A DNA stretch of 64,000 bases, taken from contig OZ037772.1 of NCBI GenBank assembly GCA_964035545.1, positions 12,981,818 through 13,045,817 on the forward strand, given 5' to 3'. Positions 52,025-64,000 of this stretch are shown one piece after another. The notes under the pieces were generated by a model that saw nothing but the letters and a program-made list of their open reading frames with translations, made no database searches and was not told the DNA's origin. Positions within the stretch are counted from its first letter, which is position 1, and every line of letters begins with the position of its first letter. A program made the translations under genes and the position numbers. Origin of the DNA: Bugula neritina. Its lineage: Eukaryota; Bryozoa; Gymnolaemata; Cheilostomatida; Bugulidae.

Positions 52025-52170
52025 ATTGTACAGTAGTACAGTAGTACAGTAGTGCAGTAGTGCAGTAGTGCAGTAGTGCAGTAGTGCAGTAGTGCAGTAG
52101 CGCAGTAGCGCAGTAGCGCAGTAGCGCAGTAGCGCAGTAGCGCAGTAGCGCAGTAGCGCAGTAGCGCAGT
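52025..52170. repeat. CAGTAGTG/CAGTAGCG nine-base array with block structure
   Basis: Nine-base units fall into three ordered blocks: about three of ACAGTAGT, then six of GCAGTAGT, then nine of GCAGTAGC. The array closes with TTGTACAG. Confidence 0.93.
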
Positions 52171-52199
52171 TGTACAGTTGACATTGACAAACATGGGCA

Positions 52200-52650
52200 T
52201 TATTAGGATATTTTTATTTGTGCAGGTTTTATGAAAGCATTGAATTAGTAACTCTAACCTAGATGTGATTATTTTGATTTACACTTTCCCCATTTGATTT
52301 CCAGAGCACAAGAGTATATAATTATAATGAACACAGTACTACTTCTATGCTAGACTTTGCATTTCTGTTTAGCTCACAATTCTGTCTGAGTCTATTATAA
52401 TTTATCTCCAACAACAGATACGTTGATATTATTTTGAAACTGTATTGCTAAAGCATGTGATTATATAATTCTAGTAGTCTTCATATACGATAGAAGTACC
52501 TGTTTATTCTCGGTAATGGAGAAGTTAAGTGGCAATGAAGTGATCTGTTTACTGGCTCAGTATAAATTCAAAGGGAAATAAAGAATGGCAATAAGAAGTT
52601 ACACAGTAGTTACTTGATGGTTTCTTCTAGAAAAAGAGCTTTGCTGTATA
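52200..52650. other. intergenic, nothing recognised
   Basis: A+T-rich sequence between two repeat arrays, with no coding or structural signal that I can support. Confidence 0.5.
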
Positions 52651-52654
52651 CAAT

Positions 52655-53425
52655 TTATTATAAATACTATAATATATTCCATTACATATACTATAATATA
52701 TTCCATTATAAATACTATAATATATTCCATTATATATACTAATATATTTCATTATATATACTAATATATTTCATTATATATACTAATATATTTCATTATA
52801 TATACTATAATATATTCCATTATAAATACTATAATATATTCCATTATATATACTAATATATTTCATTATATATACTATAATATATTCCATTATATATACT
52901 AATATATTTCATTATATATACTATAATATATTCCATTATAAATACTATAATATATTCCATTATATATACTATAATATATTTCATTATATATACTAATATA
53001 TTTCATTATATATACTAATATATTTCATTATATATACTAATATATTTCATTATATATACTAATATATTTCATTATATATACTAATATATTTCATTATATA
53101 TACTATAATATATTCCATTATATATACTATAATATATTCCATTATATATACTATAATATATTTCATTATATATACTAATATATTTCATTATATATACTAT
53201 AATATATTTCATTATATATACTAATATATTTCATTATATATACTATAATATATTTCATTATATATGCTATAATATATTTCATTATATATGCTATAATATA
53301 TTTCATTATATATACTATAATATATTTCATTATATATGCTATAATATATTTCATTATATATGCTATAATATATTTCATTATATATACTATAATATATTCC
53401 ATTAGATATACTATAATATATTTCA
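52655..53425. repeat. ATTCCATTATATATACTATA satellite
   Basis: About 35 units of 20-24 bases (TTTCATTATATATACTAATA and TTCCATTATATATACTATAA forms). The two forms alternate in runs, and a later sub-block carries ATATGCTATA. Confidence 0.93.
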
Positions 53426-55855
53426 CACAAGCAACTGCTTTCTTGCACAAGGGTTTTACATATACTGAAGGCCAACTACTTAACACCACAAAATACTGTT
53501 AATAAGTCAAACACACTATAGCATAACTTCACCAGTGAGACCAGTGATTGCCAAACATGAGTTCAGAAACTTGTGAAGAAGCTATTATGATAGTAATAAA
53601 CTGCAATGCATTGCTAGAGGTAATACTGTGCTAGCATACTAGCATATACTATTATAATATATATACTAACATATACTATCTGAATTACATATAATAATAT
53701 GATAATTATTATTCTTACAAGATGTGCTGGGATTGGGCAATGCTGACAGTCACAACCAATAAGCAATGTTTAAAATAAGTTTTGTATTTCTAATGAGTCA
53801 TTCATCTAGCTTTTATAAAAAATATCCTGAGTGTTTTGTCCTACACAGCTTAGCTCTTTTTTTTCTAGGCCTTCCCTGTGCTTGGAAAATATATGTTATA
53901 ATTTTTCTTTTAAAAGTATGACCTAGTCAAAACAACTTTAGATTTTGCACTGTGTGCTATTTATCAGCCCATTCTTCTCCTAATCAATAGCATTGTATTA
54001 AAATGTGTATATAACTTATGACTTTATCAGAGCTACTGGTACATTTGAACAGTCACCTTCTAGTTATGGGAATACTCAAATAAAAGGACAGCAGTTTGAA
54101 AGAGGTGAGATAAATATAAGTAGCATAATATTTTAGTTTCAATTTGGTTACTTGTTATTCTTAGTTAGGTGAAGCAAATATATCAGCTTTAAGTGAAATG
54201 CTACAATAAATGCTGATTTAACATTTTTCAGAGCTACCAATCACTCAGACCAGAGGCTTTGCTTAAAATTTAAGTCACCCTCGGAAACTTTAGAAATATT
54301 TGAGTAAATTCTGTTTCTGCGCATTTCTTTGTTTCATGCATTTGGGTATTAATAAATGGTCATGTGATAAACCAAGCTAGTTCCACCAACTGTTAGTTTA
54401 TACAAAAAGGCACGTGTAACTGTAGTGCGCTGTATAACCTGTAGCAGGGTCGGACTTCTGGCATTAATTAGCTCAATTTTATACTCTTCAAAAGTAAAGG
54501 TTCAATACAAAGAACAACAAAGAGACATAGTAAAGAATAGCACCATAGAGACAATTTTCTCAATATATTATTTCATTCTAACATTCTAACACACTTTTCT
54601 TAACCCAAGTAACATTTTTTATATAGAATAGTGATAGGTTCCATTTCTATGTTCTTTGTTTTTTGTTACTGATAGCAAGTAGCAAGTAAAGACAGAGGGT
54701 TGAGGTTAGAGGGTAGAGGGTAGCGGGCAGAGGGTAGCCATGGTACTGTCAAACTATTGAAATCTTTCTGCTATATGTTTTAATGGTGGCTGACTACTGG
54801 ATGCAGAGAATGGTGTCATCCCAGATAGGCGTTTCCCATTTAGATGCTATTTATTTATTTTGGTACAATATATATTTTATGTGCAATTTATTTGAACATT
54901 ATTGAATTATATGTATATTTAAATAAAGCACATGTTAAGCATATATTAATAAATTTCTTTGATCTGCATTAACAGATTAACTTTGCATATTTTACACCTC
55001 TTGTTTGAACAGATATTTTGTTAATGAGTATTCATCAATTAAAGATAATGTCTATTATTAATATATTACTGTTTTTTGTCCCACAACAATCTGTGGAAAT
55101 TAGAATATTATTCCAGATAATTCATGTTAGCCATTAAAGCTATTAGCATATTAGCTATTTAGCAATCAATGCAACAGTTATATAGGTATATTACTATAAT
55201 AAAATAACCAAATAAAACTTAGCGTCCAAGTGGGAAACATCTATCTGGGAAGCAGCTATCTAGGAAGAAACCCTATATAATCACCAAACGCTGTGGAAGT
55301 CAAAACAAAGCAGAGCATTAGGTTACAGCTGGATAATTTTACTGTTGGAAAAGTTGATGATTGACTGTAGACTACAGTAATTGACTTTAACAGCAGCAGC
55401 AGCTGTTGTTGAGCAAAGTCCCTTTTCAGTTTTGCTTTACATGAGCATCTATATCCGTGAACGTTGATGTCAGTACTTGGAAAGTTCTATCTTTATCTCG
55501 GCATTGTTAATTGTATTGCTATAAGGTCACATACTTGTGCAAGATAGTTTTACTGGTGACAACTTGTAGTGCTGAGTTTACTCGCAGTGGTGTAATGGTT
55601 TGAATGGGGGGGGGGGGGCAAAAGTTCTATATAACTATAAGCAGGCTCTCCAAAAATAACTATTTTTTAAAATTAGTGAAAACTTTGGGGCATGTTGCTT
55701 CCTTCACTGGACTCATTCAAACTTCTTGCTGAGTGGCACCACTTCCCCCTCCCCTATTCTAACACAACAAGTATTCCTTAATTGGAGCTGCTAAAGAGAG
55801 TATACTAAGCACAGCCTATAAGCAAATGCAATTTCATTAATAATCATTTTAACCC
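53426..55855. other. intergenic, no gene recognised
   Basis: A+T-rich DNA. Short features only: GAGGGTAGCGGGCAG units at 54695-54735 and an 11-base G run at about 55607-55618. There is no supported gene. Confidence 0.5.
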
Positions 55856-55857
55856 AT

Positions 55858-56030
55858 ATAAGCACTCGCAAACACAGATGAGCACATATAAGCACAAGTA
55901 AACACAGATAAGCACATATAAGCACAAGTAAACACAGATAAGCACATATAAGCACAAGTAAACACAGATAAGCACATATAAGCACATATAAACACAGATA
56001 AGCACATATAAGCACATATAAGCACCTACT
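55858..56030. repeat. AGCACATATAAGCACAAGTAAACACAGATA repeat
   Basis: About six units of 30 bases containing TAAGCACATATAAGCACAAG then TAAACACAGA, with truncated 10-base subunits at the end. Confidence 0.9.
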
Positions 56031-56850
56031 GTCACCAGCTGCTGAACATAACTTAAGTAGTTGAGTAGTTGAGCTCCTGTGGTGTCTAAACCAAGACGGG
56101 TGGTAGCATACGTAGCCCTTGTAATATGAATGGTGACAGATCAGAGTAATACAAAACTAAAGTTGATAAACATGACAAAAAGGTAAGCTAGTCTACGTAA
56201 CTGCTTATCCATTTCATTGGGCAATTGCATTACTTGACGCAGTTTGCTGTCAATAAGTGCTTTGAGTTAAATGACATGCAGACTGGAAGCTGTAAATAAG
56301 AATCAGAATCACCCTTTCTAAAATGTGCATTTCATAATAATTTGCATTAATGTGTTGTCTGATTTAGTTCTACTGCCTAATTAAACCAACAAATGTGTTG
56401 CTTTTGAAGCTGTTGGATTTCAGTTAACCAACTCGGGGAGTACTTTTTACCTAATATTATAGCTTATTCACCCTAAACAATACAGCTACACTCAGTTTGG
56501 AAATTTATTGTAATGAATGCTACATTTTTTCTTGTAAGAGGACCATTGAAGGAGAAGTTATTGTGTCGTTGTTATGTAGTTGTTTGGTTGAATAAATGGA
56601 AATCAATAACTACAGTTAACTTCATAAAAGGTGACTCTTAAGCATTACGGTAACCGAAGCCTAATAACATAATGCACAGCAAATAAACCATTCATTACTA
56701 TTGTTTTATACTTCAAATAGTGGAACTCTCCATCAGTTTGCTTGTTATTGTTGTTGTATTAAAAAATCAAGTTTATAGTCACTATTCCTGTGAGAAACCC
56801 CTAATGGAAAAGGTTTTTGTTTAAAAAACAGGCAAAAGACTTACTCAGAT
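56031..56850. other. intergenic, nothing recognised
   Basis: Unstructured A+T-rich sequence between the 30-base repeat and the SINE-like element. Confidence 0.45.
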
Positions 56851-56995
56851 GTAGCGCATCCTGCAGGAGCAATTATGACTACATAGTCTTCCTAATATCC
56901 CCAATGGCTTTTACAGGGAATAAAACCCGATGATTATGGGCTTACTTTAAGCCAGCGCTCTAACCCCTAGACCATGGCTGCTTTCCTTCCTGTTA
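56850..56995 (-). mobile_element. tRNA-derived SINE-like element
   Basis: On the minus strand the text GGTCTAGGGGTTAGAGCGCT resembles a tRNA D-arm/A box. It is followed by a stem GGCTTAAAGTAAGCC in the anticodon-arm position and a degenerate B box (GGGTTTTATTCCC against GGTTCGANTCC). About 90 bases of non-tRNA sequence follow. The decayed B box and extra 3' body favour a SINE or tRNA pseudogene over a working tRNA. Confidence 0.55.
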
Positions 56996-57814
56996 TCATA
57001 TTATAACCATATTTCAAATGTGGCAGACACCTGCCTCTCTATATTTCAACTATTAGTTATTTAGATATAATGTGTATATAATTCATCAACTCTGCTCACT
57101 AGTCTACTGTCTGCACCATGCAATGGAAGCAGATATATAAAACACTTTTTGCCTTAGCAATGATTGAATTGCAGCTACTTTGAAAGTTCTTTAAATATTG
57201 CATTCACTGGAGACAGAAGAATTGTCTTGCAGAGTTAATTATCATTTGTTTATTTCACCAAAGTTTCGTATAAACCTTACATTGTGCAAACTAAAATATA
57301 TAACTGGCTTTTTATTCAAAAATATATATAATTTTAGGCAGTAAAAAACTTTAAAATGTTTAAATTCAGTTTAATACAACAGCGTCTGCCAAGACACTAT
57401 AATTATGCTAAGAATGAAAAGCCACATGAAGGCTATTGAATAAATATGCATGATTTGTAACAGTAACTAACCAGTGAATTCTATCTAAGGGTGAATGTAA
57501 CACTGTATTATATAATACAGTTATATAACAAAAAAATGTATATTTCCATAGTTTTAAAGCAAAAATATAAGCTTGTACCAGCAAAAACTACTTGCAAGTG
57601 GCTATCATGGTTAGTAGTATAAATGCAATATTTACACATGCAATGTATAGCTGAATCCTTATGGCTTTCAAAATAAGAGCAACCACGTTTCTGCATTTTG
57701 TCCACAAATTCATAGAGCAAAATATTCTAAATACTTTTCGGCAGAAAATCTCTGTGTGCAGAGGATTTGACTAGATAGCCACCCAAACTACTTCTTATCC
57801 CTTTTGTCTTCCAG
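56996..57814. other. upstream region of the second IAP gene
   Basis: A+T-rich DNA with no recognised gene. I could not find a counterpart of the short first coding exon of the first IAP gene. An acceptor (GTCTTCCAG) at 57814 leaves open that the exon begins at 57815, in frame with the ATG. Confidence 0.4.
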
Positions 57815-57847
57815 CTGCAACTCCATAAGCTCTCCAGTCCAGGAAAA

Positions 57848-63958
<6,111 letters not shown>

Positions 63959-63965
63959 GTAAGTC

Positions 63966-64000
63966 TGTACTGTAGCAGTGTACGTACTGTAGTAGTGTAT
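63966..64000. repeat. start of the RING-intron minisatellite, IAP-B
   Basis: The first two units of the GTAGCAGTGTACGTACT array found at 50440-50775 in the first IAP gene. It is cut by the window end. Confidence 0.8.

Noticed and set aside
51521-52052. Cys/Pro/Thr- and Val/His-rich frames
   Set aside because: They come from the nine-base GGTGTACAC repeat, whose period keeps all frames open. There are no splice sites or codon signal.
53175-53489. Ile/Tyr/Met-rich minus frames
   Set aside because: They are translations of the TTTCATTATATATACT satellite.

Overview
The window is nuclear DNA from a metazoan, most likely an invertebrate. It is A+T-rich. Every multi-exon gene can be read through canonical GT-AG introns with consistent phases. 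The gene set is animal-typical: a secreted matrix metalloproteinase, TMEM26, ER-luminal Hsp70 (BiP), and inhibitor-of-apoptosis proteins with BIR, UBA and RING domains. I cannot name the phylum from sequence alone. Tandem repeats are exceptionally abundant.

Layout. 1-3392: a 22-bp minisatellite and A+T-rich DNA. 3397-7196: a 3.8-kb DNA transposon with TTAA target duplication, short inverted ends and an intact 662-aa DDE transposase on the minus strand, plus a decayed duplicate of the gene's 3' end. 9296-13586: a six-exon MMP-like protease (414 aa) with a proline/arginine-rich tail instead of hemopexin. 14679-17641: two intronless paralogs facing each other, possibly of scramblase/Tubby-like fold. 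18436-21613 (minus): TMEM26 in nine coding exons. 22844-27532: a homogeneous 26-bp satellite of about 180 copies.

27876-42757: two BiP/HSPA5 genes head to head, each with ten coding exons and matching intron phases. The plus copy ends in HDEL and the minus copy in HDEM. A decayed mariner element lies in an intron of the minus copy, and a Harbinger-type MITE lies between the genes. 45173-51076: an IAP gene (three BIRs, UBA, RING) with two successive versions of its last RING exon. 57848-63958: a second IAP gene running off the window. The two IAP genes differ in their 5' halves but are almost identical, introns included, from BIR3 to RING.

The most notable finding is a complete type I hammerhead ribozyme fold on the minus strand at 63221-63267. 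It lies in the UBA-RING intron of the second IAP gene, between (TA)n tracts and beside a cluster of hairpins, and is absent from the corresponding intron of the first gene. It resembles the ribozymes of Penelope-like elements and metazoan retrozymes. A second theme is repeated tandem duplication of splice sites: TMEM26 exons 1 and 7, the 5'UTR and last exon of the minus BiP, exon 7 of the plus BiP, the last exon of the first IAP gene, and a triple acceptor in the second.

The genes do not form a pathway. BiP and the IAPs both act in stress survival, but I see no evidence of shared regulation. All exon calls come from reading splice sites and family motifs by eye.
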